The position numbers and the translations under genes were made by a program. The notes under the pieces are model-generated. The model saw only the letters and a list, made by a program, of their open reading frames with translations, was not told the origin of the DNA and did not search any database. From Planctomycetota bacterium (lineage in GTDB: Bacteria > Planctomycetota > Brocadiia > JAADGH01), in the NCBI GenBank assembly GCA_013152475.1, contig JAADGH010000108.1, forward strand, positions 1-64,000: 64,000 bases of DNA, written 5' to 3'. Every line of letters starts with the position of its first letter. Within the stretch, counting starts at the first letter, position 1. This document shows positions 49,072 to 57,097 of this stretch, piece by piece.

Positions 49072-50871
49072 ATGAAGCACGGCAGAAACCGATTCCTGGC
49101 GTTTCTCGTTGTACTGTGCATAGTCTGGCCCATCGCGAGGACGACAACCGCGCAGGGGCTCCGCATCTCCGCCCAGCCGGTTCGCATCCTGCAGGCAAAG
49201 AAAGAGAACCACGCCATCGCCTTCAGCCCCGACGGCAAATACATGGCCGTCGCCGGGGAGGGCGATTGGAAACACTCGATCACGATCTTCGAAATGCCCC
49301 TCGGCCGGCAGGTCCTCACGATGTACGGCCACACCAACCGCATCAACGGCTTGGTCTTTACTCTCGACAGCCAGCATCTGATCTCCGGCAGCAGCGACAA
49401 GACCCTCCGCGTCTGGGAGGTCGCCTCCGGCGCGCAGGTGCGGCAGGCGCAGGACATCCAGGAAATCCGCGGCATCGCCTATGTCCCCGGCGGCAAGTTT
49501 CTCGTGTCGGCCGGGACAGAATCCGCCGTCACGCTCTGGGAGGCGGACACCCTTGCCATGAAGGGCCAGATCCATCGCGCCACGCGCTGGATTCAGGGCG
49601 TGGCCATGAGCCCCGATGGCACGATCGCGGCAGCGGGGAGCGACGACAGCACCGTCGCCATCCTGAATCTTGCCGGCGGTGGGGTCATGCGAACACTCGA
49701 TGGGGGCGAGGACGAGACGCTCTGCGTCGCCATCAGTCCCGACGGGAAGTACATCGCCTGCGGGAACGAGGACGAATCGGTGAGGCAGTGGATCCTGCCC
49801 GGTTTCCTGGGGCCCAAGGTCTTGGCCGGACACGAGAACGACGTCATCAGTGTCGCCTACTCGGCTGACGGACGTTATCTTGCATCGGGTTCACGGGATC
49901 ACTCGGTAATCGTGTGGGACGCGGACGCGGGCATGAGGGTGCAACGGCTGGCCGTGGACGCCGATCCGTGGTCGCTGGCATTCAGCCCCGGTGGGGAGTT
50001 CCTGGCTGTGGGCACGAGCGACAAGGGCGTGCGCCTCTACGGGCTGGAGGGCATTGGGGCGGCGGTCGTCATCGCACGGAAATCCACGGGCTCGGACATT
50101 CGACTACTCAACCCCGACAAATTGCAGTTGGACACGAGCGGGCCAAAGATCATGGTGACCGGCCTGGTGAGCGATCCGGAGGGGATCACGCGGGTGTCCA
50201 TCAACGGCCTCGACGCGCGCCTGGCGGAGCCTACGCCGCAGGACATTGAGAAGTACGGAAAAGAGCACAAGCTCTATCGCTTCATCGGCGAGGCCCTTCT
50301 GGTGCAGGGCGAGAACCGCGTGCAAATCGCGGCCATCGATGCAAAGGGCAATGTGACCGAGAAGATGATCATCGTGAACCGCCTGATCGGCACGGTGGAC
50401 CCCGACGGCACGCAGCGCCTGACGCACACCTCGACCGTGACGCGAACGCAACCGCTCGGGAAAAAGATCAAGATCGCTGTGCTGGACCTCGATGCGCAGG
50501 GTGTGACCCCCGTGACGGCGCAGGTGCTCTCCGAGGCCCTGCGAACGTCGCTCTACAACTCGGGGCGTTTCCGCGTGATGAACCGGAAGGATGTGGACAA
50601 GGTGCTCCGCGAGAAGGCCTTCGAGCGCACGGAAACCTTCGCGAACACGACAAGCGACCAGATCGCGAAAATGGGGACCGCCCTCGGCGTGGAGAAGATG
50701 GTCACCGGCAGCATCGGCTTGTTGGGCCGGACCTACGCGGTTAATCTGCGCATGGTTGATGTCGCCTCCCACGAAAACGAGCGCATCGTCTCCGAGCGCT
50801 ACAGCGGCGCCGAAGACGGCCTATTCCAAACCATCGAAGCGGCCGCGCGGAGGCTGGTGGCGGGCTACTGA
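49072..50871 (+). CDS. exported WD40-repeat protein with CsgG/FlgO-like C-terminal domain
   Basis: 599 residues with signal peptide (FLAFLVVLCIVWPIARTTTA). Residues about 45-330 form seven WD40-type blades (repeats ending in ITIFE, LRVWEV, VTLWEA, IVWDAD). A linker domain (SDPEGITRVSINGLDARL...) follows. Residues about 462-599 match the CsgG/FlgO fold: KIKIAVLDLDAQGVTP, LSEALRTSLYNSGRFRVMNR and ALGVEKMVTGSIGLLG. The pair suggests an envelope-localised scaffold that senses or assembles surface structures. The ATG at 49072 follows AAGGAAAC. Confidence 0.87.
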   Translation: MKHGRNRFLAFLVVLCIVWPIARTTTAQGLRISAQPVRILQAKKENHAIAFSPDGKYMAVAGEGDWKHSITIFEMPLGRQVLTMYGHTNRINGLVFTLDSQHLISGSSDKTLRVWEVASGAQVRQAQDIQEIRGIAYVPGGKFLVSAGTESAVTLWEADTLAMKGQIHRATRWIQGVAMSPDGTIAAAGSDDSTVAILNLAGGGVMRTLDGGEDETLCVAISPDGKYIACGNEDESVRQWILPGFLGPKVLAGHENDVISVAYSADGRYLASGSRDHSVIVWDADAGMRVQRLAVDADPWSLAFSPGGEFLAVGTSDKGVRLYGLEGIGAAVVIARKSTGSDIRLLNPDKLQLDTSGPKIMVTGLVSDPEGITRVSINGLDARLAEPTPQDIEKYGKEHKLYRFIGEALLVQGENRVQIAAIDAKGNVTEKMIIVNRLIGTVDPDGTQRLTHTSTVTRTQPLGKKIKIAVLDLDAQGVTPVTAQVLSEALRTSLYNSGRFRVMNRKDVDKVLREKAFERTETFANTTSDQIAKMGTALGVEKMVTGSIGLLGRTYAVNLRMVDVASHENERIVSERYSGAEDGLFQTIEAAARRLVAGY

Positions 50872-50903
50872 GCCGGCTTCTTCACCACAGAGACGCGTGT
50901 GCC

Positions 50904-50925
50904 ACGCTCAAACTGGTTTGAGCGT
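50904..50925. repeat. palindrome ACGCTCAAAC / GTTTGAGCGT
   Basis: Ten-bp perfect arms with a 2-base centre, 33 bases after the WD40-CsgG stop. Same family as 23068-23087 and 55892-55916. Confidence 0.7.
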
Positions 50926-50966
50926 ATCTCGGGCCTTCGCCATTCTTCCGCCAATGGGTATCTCGT

Positions 50967-51024
50967 GAGGAGTTTCCCCATGACTCGCCCTGTGTCATTG
51001 CGGGGAGTATCTTTCGCGATAGCG
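50967..51024 (-). repeat. right copy of the inverted repeat flanking the WD40-CsgG gene
   Basis: Reverse-complement match to 48905-48963 over nearly all of its length, with a few mismatches. Its end forms the small palindrome CTTTCGCGATAGCGGAAG. Confidence 0.6.
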
Positions 51025-51323
51025 GAAGATGCGACGACGCAATCTCATCCATCCAGCATCATTTGATGAGATTGATACCATAAAGGACGGTCTCCTCCTG
51101 CCGGTATAATGACCAAGTAGCAAGAGAGGTCATTTTTCGGAAAGGAGGAGAACCGTTGAAGACAGTGTCGCTTCGTCGTCACGTTTCCCCCTCTGTGTCC
51201 TTTGCGAGATTCTTCTTGCCATTTTCCTTTCTCTGGCTTCAGCCCTCTTTGCGCCTCTGCGTGAGAATTTTCTTCGCATTCTGGACCCTGCGGCGAGAGG
51301 AAAGCCGGCCGGGGAAGGGCGCC

Positions 51324-53936
51324 TCACACCTTGACCAGACCCAGCGTCGCACTGAGGCGGTCTTCGATTTCCTTTCGCTGCTTCTTGGCGAGACCGCTGC
51401 ACTTGACAAGCATCTCGAGCGATTCCCTCGCGCCATCGCGGTGATCTCGCAGGCCGTCGAAGAGAATCTCGATCAGGCGGGCGCGCAGCTCCCGGGCGCG
51501 CTTCAGTCGCCGGTTGAGCGCGTTGCGCGCCGCGATCTTCGCGACCGAGGTGATGGCAATCGCCCACTCGTCGCTCTCGGACTCCGGAACGATCCAGTGC
51601 TCCAGGATATCCGATGCCCCATCGAGGGCGAGCTCGTCCAGCGCCTCCGACTCCGTCTCCTGAGAGCAGATCTCGCCCATGGCGCGGACAACGGACAAGC
51701 GCTCCGGAATCTGGTCCTTGATGATCTTGCCGATGTCCAGCTTGGTCTCGATGGGCAGCTTGTCGCTCGATGCGATCTGGCCGAGGGACCGCGCGAGCGT
51801 CTCCACGGCCATGGGGCTCCAGATGACCACCCAGCCCGACGCCTCGCGCCAGACCTTCATGAGCTGGATGGTGATCTGCCGGCGCAGCACGTCGGACGCG
51901 CCCTCGCACAGGCAGATTCGCATGAGCCCCTCGATGGCGGCGGGTACGACCACCGTCTCGTAGTCAGACGCCTCGCCGAACTCGTAGATGATCCCATCCT
52001 CTGTCTCCCTCTCTGTGGCGATGAGTTCCGGTTTTTTGGATGTGACAACCTTGAGGAAGATATGAGCCACGATGATCTTTCGCTCGACGGGCACGTGGTC
52101 GCTCGCGGCCATGTGGCCCAGGGCCGTCAGTATGTCTTCCGGGTAGGGGACCTTCCACGCCCGGACGAACATGTCCGTGACGAGCCGCTCGCAGATTTCC
52201 GCGCTGCCGAGCGGCGAGGCGCACATCACGCCCGTGGCGCAGGCATAGCCGCCGAACGTCACCCGCTCATCCTTGAGCCGACCGATGCAGAAATCGACCA
52301 TGGGCCTGCCCTTCTCCTCGGAGAGGGTCCGCTTCTCGGCGCACCGCGCCACGACCCGGCCCAGGATTCGCACGACGACATCCGTGAGCTCATCATAGAC
52401 ATGCTTCCGCACGTAGTCGAAGAGCGGATCGACCGCTGGGGCGCCGGTTACCTCGATGGCGTTTCGAATCTGCTCGTTGATGTCCGGGAAGGGAAAGCGC
52501 CTCAGGTTTTCGATAAATTCGGCTGCCAGTTCCCGGCGGAGCTTCTCGGCGATGTCCTCATCGGCGCAAATCCGCGTCTCCAGGATCGCCAGACGGACCC
52601 GCCGCTCCTGGATCTTCAATGCCTGGAGAAAAGCGGAAGCGATCTCGTTCTTCGGCGACTTCGAGATGCCCTTCTCCATCACCAGGGTATCGAGGAACGG
52701 CACGGCGAAGGCGCGGTAATCCGGCGGCCCGGTGTTGAGAATCTCCAGGAAGGGCCGTACGGCCGCTTCGCCCAGGTTGGTCAGGTTGTGTCCGAGCAAC
52801 AGGCGGCCTGATTCCGTTTCTCCTGGGGCGACGGCCTGTTTGGCCATGACCTTGGCGATTTCCTGCCGCTTCTCCTCGTCGGTTTCGAGATGGGCAATGA
52901 CCGTGAGGAGGAAGTTTTTCGCCCGCGTGCCCTGCACTTTGCTCAACTCCTCCCACAGTAACGGCATCACCGCGTCCAGGTTCGCCTGGGCGATGCCATG
53001 AAGGACCAGCCGAGCGGGGGCAGAGATTCGATGGCCATGGGTCTGGATGGCCTTCAGCGACTCGCGCATGAAGGTATGCAGGTAGTTATCGTTGCCGGCA
53101 AGGACCCCGGCCGTGTTCCGGAGCGTATAGAGGATGTTTTCCTGAAGGTCCGGTATGTCTGTTGTTCTGAGCGCCTCCAGCAACACACCGGCCACGATGA
53201 CCGCATGGGCCTCATCGAGGATATCTGTCAGTCCGGCCAGGCGATCGAGCGCGAACCGGGCATCGGCGGGCTTCCCCTGAAGCACGTCCCGGAGCGCGGC
53301 GCTGGCGTCGGCGTTGAAGCCCATTCCCTGGAAACCGGTCAGGGCCTCGGTGCGCCCGCGAGAGGCCGGGTCCACAAGCAACTCAAAGAAAACCGCCGCC
53401 TTTTCCTGATCGGGGATTCGGGCGTGAAGTAGGCGGCGGACCGAGGCCGCCCGCTCGCCCTCGTCGGAGCTGGTGAGGGCCTTGAGTTTCAGGTCGCGCA
53501 CCTCTTCCGGGCTTAGCGCCTCGCCAGCGGGTTCGCGGCGGGAAAGGACCGTCGATTGCAGCACGGGGAGCGTCAGGGCCTTGGCCTGTTCTTCCTCGTC
53601 GGCAGCCCGCCAGCCCTCCTCGGCGAGGAGCTCCTCTTCCAGGGCAATGGTCCGCCAGCCGTCATCGCCTTGGACCACGGTCAGGGGGAGATCGATCGCC
53701 CCCCCCGTTTCCTGGACGAGGTCATTGAGCAGATCGGTTGTCAGGCCGTCCGCGTTGGCAAGGACCTCGCGGCTGCAAAGCAACTTCTCCAGGTCCGATC
53801 CCGGCGTCGCCATCTCCAGCATCGCTGCGGTCAGATCCGTCTTCTTCGCCAGCAGCGCGCCGATGCGGATGGCGAGGCGATTGCTCAGCTTGAATTTCCG
53901 CAGAAGGTCTGCTTTGTCGAGTCGAATACCTTCCAT
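51324..53936 (-). CDS. HEAT-like helical repeat protein, function unknown
   Basis: 870 residues with no signal peptide, no membrane helix and no catalytic motif. From about residue 140 on, paired amphipathic helices recur (AASVRRLLHARIPDQEKAAVFF; ILYTLRNTAGVLAGNDNYL; FLLTVIAHLETDEEKRQEI), typical of a HEAT/ARM solenoid. The N-terminus resembles a helical adaptor (KADLLRKFKLSNRLAIRIG). Probably a cytoplasmic scaffold. The ATG at 53936 is 120 bases downstream of a good promoter. Confidence 0.8.
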   Translation of the reverse strand: MEGIRLDKADLLRKFKLSNRLAIRIGALLAKKTDLTAAMLEMATPGSDLEKLLCSREVLANADGLTTDLLNDLVQETGGAIDLPLTVVQGDDGWRTIALEEELLAEEGWRAADEEEQAKALTLPVLQSTVLSRREPAGEALSPEEVRDLKLKALTSSDEGERAASVRRLLHARIPDQEKAAVFFELLVDPASRGRTEALTGFQGMGFNADASAALRDVLQGKPADARFALDRLAGLTDILDEAHAVIVAGVLLEALRTTDIPDLQENILYTLRNTAGVLAGNDNYLHTFMRESLKAIQTHGHRISAPARLVLHGIAQANLDAVMPLLWEELSKVQGTRAKNFLLTVIAHLETDEEKRQEIAKVMAKQAVAPGETESGRLLLGHNLTNLGEAAVRPFLEILNTGPPDYRAFAVPFLDTLVMEKGISKSPKNEIASAFLQALKIQERRVRLAILETRICADEDIAEKLRRELAAEFIENLRRFPFPDINEQIRNAIEVTGAPAVDPLFDYVRKHVYDELTDVVVRILGRVVARCAEKRTLSEEKGRPMVDFCIGRLKDERVTFGGYACATGVMCASPLGSAEICERLVTDMFVRAWKVPYPEDILTALGHMAASDHVPVERKIIVAHIFLKVVTSKKPELIATERETEDGIIYEFGEASDYETVVVPAAIEGLMRICLCEGASDVLRRQITIQLMKVWREASGWVVIWSPMAVETLARSLGQIASSDKLPIETKLDIGKIIKDQIPERLSVVRAMGEICSQETESEALDELALDGASDILEHWIVPESESDEWAIAITSVAKIAARNALNRRLKRARELRARLIEILFDGLRDHRDGARESLEMLVKCSGLAKKQRKEIEDRLSATLGLVKV

Positions 53937-54065
53937 CGCTTAGAATCTCAAGGGGACTTTCATCGATGCCGGGCGCTCCACCATGAACGCCGCGCCGGCG
54001 GGAGACACGCGCAGGCCTCTTCGAGCGTCAGCTCCTGCGCCCCGCCGCACATACCCGTTGCATTG

Positions 54066-54094
54066 ATTATACACGGGCACAGAGGCTTTTGCAA
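54066..54094 (-). promoter_or_regulatory. sigma-70-like promoter of the HEAT-like gene
   Basis: Minus strand TTGCAA (54094-54089), 17 bp, TATAAT (54071-54066). Confidence 0.6.
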
Positions 54095-54150
54095 TTTGCA
54101 TTTTGCGCTGGGCGGAGCACAATTGTTCTACGCGGAAAACGCTCTTTCTC

Positions 54151-54179
54151 TGGACCATTTGTCCGAGATATGATATACT
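54151..54179 (+). promoter_or_regulatory. sigma-70-like promoter of the tiny lipopeptide gene
   Basis: TGGACC, 17 bp, TATACT; start near 54186, with AAGGAGG at 54187. Confidence 0.55.
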
Positions 54180-54203
54180 GAAGAGAAGGAGGTAACGAAT
54201 AGA

Positions 54204-54281
54204 TGAAATACAGACTCATCCGTCTCGCTCTCGCCGTAACGGGCATCGTGGGTATGTTCCTCGTATGCGGCTGCCAGTGAG
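54204..54281 (+). CDS. 25-residue lipopeptide
   Basis: AAGGAGG ten bases upstream of ATG. The peptide MKYRLIRLALAVTGIVGMFL followed by VCGCQ has positive residues, a 15-residue hydrophobic core and a lipobox-like VCGC. If processed as a lipoprotein only Cys-Gln would remain, anchored by lipid. It has its own promoter and ends before a GC-rich spacer. Resembles entericidin-type mini-lipoproteins in plan, but is shorter. Not a known family. Confidence 0.6.
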
Positions 54282-54464
54282 GCTGACCCTCTGAGCCTCG
54301 TGCAGGCTCATCCATCGCTCTCGCCCCTCGTCCCACGGGCCTATCGCTCATGGCCCCAGCGGCGCGAAGAAGCCCTTGCAATCCGGAAGCGGGTCCCGCA
54401 GAATAGATCGGCGGCCGCCGGCCGCCGAAGCGAACCGTAACCGTGTAATGTGGAGTCAGACAAC

Positions 54465-55853
54465 GTGCAAAGTGATATCCGTATCCTCGATCTTGATGTG
54501 ACGTTCACCTATAAAACCGGCCGGGCCAAGCTGAAGTTCGGCGGGTCGGTGAAGGGCCCCGGGCCGCGCGCTGGGGCCGACCTCAGCGTTTCGGCGCTCG
54601 TCGAGACCCGGAATGGAAGGCGGGGACGGGGCCATGCGTCGATGGTCCTGGGGTCGGCGTGGAGCTGGCCGTCCCAAGTCGTGCCCTCGGTGATCGTAAC
54701 CGACTGCATGAGAGGCCTGGCCGTCCGCTATGGCGGCGAGCTTCGCAAACGCGAAGAGACCGGCCATCCCATGGAACACGCCCTGGACACCGAAGAACGG
54801 CTGCTCGAACTGGCAAAGGAGATGACGGAGCAATACGGTCTGGAGGAGGAGATGCCCAAGATGTGCGCCCTTGTCGTCGGCGCCCCCTTCGACGCGGCGC
54901 TCCACGACGCCTTCGGCACGGCCAACGGCATCGGCGCTTATGACGGCCTGGGGCCGGAGCACATGGGCTGGGACCTGAGCCGCTACCTCGGCGCTGACTT
55001 TGCGGGCGCGTATCCGGCCGACTATATCAAGCCAGAGTACGACCCCGCGCTTCCGGTCTTCCATCTCGTCGGCGGGTATGATCCCCTCACGCCCGCGGAC
55101 ATTGGTCCGGACGATCCCGACGACGAATACCCCACCGACCTGGCCGCGTGGATCGAGCGCGACGGGGTGTTCTGCCTGAAGATCAAGCTGCGCGGAAATG
55201 ACATGGCATGGGACGTCGATCGCACGTTGTCCGTCGAACGCGTGGCGCGGGAGATGCTGTCAAAAACCGGGCAGAAGGAGCTCTACCTCACGTCCGACGC
55301 GAATGAGATGTGCGAGGACGTGGACTATGTAATCGAGTATTTGACAAAAGTCAAAGAGCGCTCGCCGTCGGCGTATGATGCGATCCTCTACGTAGAGCAG
55401 CCGACGACGCGCTACCTCTTCGACCACCCTCTGCCGGTCCATCGCGCCGCCGAGATGAAACCCATCCTCGCCGACGAGGCCCTGTCCGGGCTGGATGCCA
55501 TGGACGAGGCGATCCGCCAGGGCTACACGGGCGTCGCCCTGAAAACGTGCAAGGGACAGTCAAACTCTCTGCTCATGCTGGCCAAAGCGACGGAGGCGGG
55601 CATCCCCTATTCCGTGCAGGATTTGACGCTGACCGGCCTGGGGCTGATCCAGTCGGTCGGCTTCGCCGCGCGGATCAACACGATCAAGGGGGTGGAGGCC
55701 AACGCGCGGCAGTTCTGCCCCGCGGCCTCACGCCGCGCCGAGCAGATCCATCCCGGCATCTTCCGCGCACGCAACGGCATGCTCGACACAACAACCCTTC
55801 GCGGCCCCGGCTTCGGCTATCGTTACGACGAGTTCGATCCGTTGGTCGTGTAG
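54465..55853 (+). CDS. enolase-superfamily (mandelate racemase/muconate cycloisomerase-like) enzyme
   Basis: 462 residues. Capping domain first, then the barrel. The catalytic K-x-K is in FCLKIKLRG, metal ligands are Asp in LTSDANE, Glu in LYVEQPT and Glu/Asp in ILADEAL, and the second-half base is in ALKTCKGQS. The family abstracts a proton next to a carboxylate, so an acid-sugar dehydratase or racemase is likely. GTG at 54465 with GGAG upstream; GTG at 54450 is also in frame. Longer N-terminal part than typical members. Confidence 0.87.
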   Translation: MQSDIRILDLDVTFTYKTGRAKLKFGGSVKGPGPRAGADLSVSALVETRNGRRGRGHASMVLGSAWSWPSQVVPSVIVTDCMRGLAVRYGGELRKREETGHPMEHALDTEERLLELAKEMTEQYGLEEEMPKMCALVVGAPFDAALHDAFGTANGIGAYDGLGPEHMGWDLSRYLGADFAGAYPADYIKPEYDPALPVFHLVGGYDPLTPADIGPDDPDDEYPTDLAAWIERDGVFCLKIKLRGNDMAWDVDRTLSVERVAREMLSKTGQKELYLTSDANEMCEDVDYVIEYLTKVKERSPSAYDAILYVEQPTTRYLFDHPLPVHRAAEMKPILADEALSGLDAMDEAIRQGYTGVALKTCKGQSNSLLMLAKATEAGIPYSVQDLTLTGLGLIQSVGFAARINTIKGVEANARQFCPAASRRAEQIHPGIFRARNGMLDTTTLRGPGFGYRYDEFDPLVV

Positions 55854-55891
55854 TTTCCGGGGGACGGACCGGACCATGCCTTGCAAAAAGA

Positions 55892-55916
55892 CACGCTCAA
55901 GCCTCGCTTGGGCGTG
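55892..55916. repeat. CACGCTCAAGC palindrome with a half copy
   Basis: CACGCTCAAGC pairs with GCTTGGGCGTG around CTC. A half copy (CCACGCTCAAATGAG) follows at 55948-55962. Downstream of the enolase-superfamily gene. Confidence 0.6.
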
Positions 55917-55953
55917 GCGCCAATCCGCATGGTACGATGGGAGGGGGCCACGC

Positions 55954-56040
55954 TCAAATGAGTTCCGTGTCGTAATAGTTCACGCCGTAGTGGTCCTCGC
56001 AATATGTGAGCATGCAGTTGATGCGCGCAACCGTGTGGCT
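55954..56040 (-). pseudogene. 3' remnant of an unidentified gene
   Basis: The minus frame reads ARINCMLTYCEDHYGVNYYD then TELI and stop. This has clear protein character but no upstream gene, since the upstream frame overlaps the HEAT/TM gene region. Family not recognised. Confidence 0.35.
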
Positions 56041-56064
56041 CGCCCGGCATGAGGCAAACGAGGG

Positions 56065-56094
56065 TTGATTTTCCGCTCTCTGGGTTGCTATGCT
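56065..56094 (+). promoter_or_regulatory. sigma-70-like promoter of the HEAT/TM gene
   Basis: TTGATT, 18 bp, TATGCT; about 20 bases before the GTG. Confidence 0.45.
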
Positions 56095-56114
56095 ATGCCG
56101 GAAGAGGAGGAAGA

Positions 56115-56648
56115 GTGGAAAAGAAAGATGCAACCGAGGTCCCAACGCCGGCCCCACAATCGAACGACAAGACCGGCCGGTCCGCCAAGGACACGCAGTC
56201 TCTGTCTTGGAAGTTCGTCGGCGGCGTTGTGGTACTATCCATCTGGGTCATTGCGTTGGGGATCTATGGCGTGGATCGCGCGTTTCATCTGGGCTTCTTT
56301 CCCACCCGGCTGGAGCGCCACCTGACGGATTATCGGGAACAACTCACGGACCAGAACCCGGAGGTCCGGAAGAAGGCCGAACAGGGGCTTTTCAGCTACC
56401 ACGGCTTCTCCGTCCCCATTCTCATACAGGGCCTGCGCTCGGGCAGCGAAGAGCGCAAGGCGGCTTGCGCCCGATGTCTCAGGCGGATTGCCGAATACTA
56501 CTATGGCGCCAGACCGCACTACGGCATCGACGCCGATAAGTGGGAGCGGTGGTGGGAAAAGGTCGATCGCGCGATGGTCGAACAGATGGATCGCCAAGCC
56601 GACGAGCAACAGGCCAAGCGCCAGGAGTGGGCCTCGCGACAGCGATAG
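56115..56648 (+). CDS. membrane protein with HEAT-like soluble domain
   Basis: 177 residues. One membrane helix (FVGGVVVLSIWVIALGIYGV, about 33-52), then a helical domain (LERHLTDYREQLTDQNPEVRKKAEQGLFSYHGF...ERKAACARCLRRIAEYYYG) like two HEAT repeats, and a Gln/Glu-rich tail. No enzyme motif. The GTG at 56115 follows GAGGAAGA. Function unknown; HEAT-like proteins such as the one at 51324 suggest protein-protein contacts. Confidence 0.7.
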   Translation: MEKKDATEVPTPAPQSNDKTGRSAKDTQSLSWKFVGGVVVLSIWVIALGIYGVDRAFHLGFFPTRLERHLTDYREQLTDQNPEVRKKAEQGLFSYHGFSVPILIQGLRSGSEERKAACARCLRRIAEYYYGARPHYGIDADKWERWWEKVDRAMVEQMDRQADEQQAKRQEWASRQR

Positions 56649-56664
56649 CGCCCAGATAAATTGG

Positions 56665-56727
56665 CCCGGAGAATGCGGCGGAGTATGAAGCAACGCTTCC
56701 GCGTGATAACTGCCGCCATTCTCCGGG
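56665..56727. repeat. nested inverted repeat after the HEAT/TM gene
   Basis: Outer arms CCCGGAGAATG (56665-56675) and CATTCTCCGGG (56717-56727), with an inner GAAGC-AAC-GCTTC hairpin. 17 bases after the gene stop. Could be a REP element or an RNA 3' structure. Confidence 0.5.
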
Positions 56728-57031
56728 ACCGTATAATGCGCCCGGCGGCCCGTTCGGGCTGAGCCTCTCACCGCCCCGATAACCAGAGCAGAGATATGCA
56801 AGAATCATGCCGGCAAACCACGATAATTCGTCTACGAGTACAGCCCCTTGACTCACGGTGGGTTACGACGCGCAAAAGAATCCCGCCCGCACCGATGAGT
56901 GCCTTCGCTGTAAAATGATATTGCTCGGCTGCAAAGCATCTTTATGATTTTGGGACAAGAAAAGCCGTGGAGGTGGGATGGCCCCACTCCCGTTGCCGAA
57001 AGGAATCTTTACATGGAACCCAACTTTTCGT

Positions 57032-57060
57032 TTGACACCGTCCCCCCCGGCGGTCATAAT
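57032..57060 (+). promoter_or_regulatory. sigma-70-like promoter of the GAF-sigma-54 activator
   Basis: TTGACA, 17 bp, CATAAT; about 30 bases before the ATG. Confidence 0.7.
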
Positions 57061-57097
57061 GCTCCCCATGCTTTGCTCGTGACTTGGGGAGGGCAAC

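Larger units (their letters stand above)
50872..51323. other. intergenic region with palindromes and an orphan ribosome site
   Basis: About 450 bases. Palindrome at 50904-50925, repeat copy at 50967-51024, a 10-bp hairpin at 51040-51074. TATAAT (51105) and AAAGGAGGAG (51141-51150) come before a TTG with no real protein behind it. 51180-51290 is a pyrimidine-rich repeat tract of the CTCTGTGTCCTTTGCGAGA type. Confidence 0.55.
56649..57097. other. intergenic region with nested inverted repeat and promoter
   Basis: About 450 bases with an inverted-repeat element at 56665-56727 and the promoter at 57032-57060. No coding sequence seen in the ~300 bases between them. Confidence 0.5.

Noticed and set aside
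51156-52811. 551-codon plus-strand frame starting at a good ribosome site
   Set aside because: Most of it is antisense to the HEAT-like gene and the first part is repeat sequence; only the start signals are of interest.
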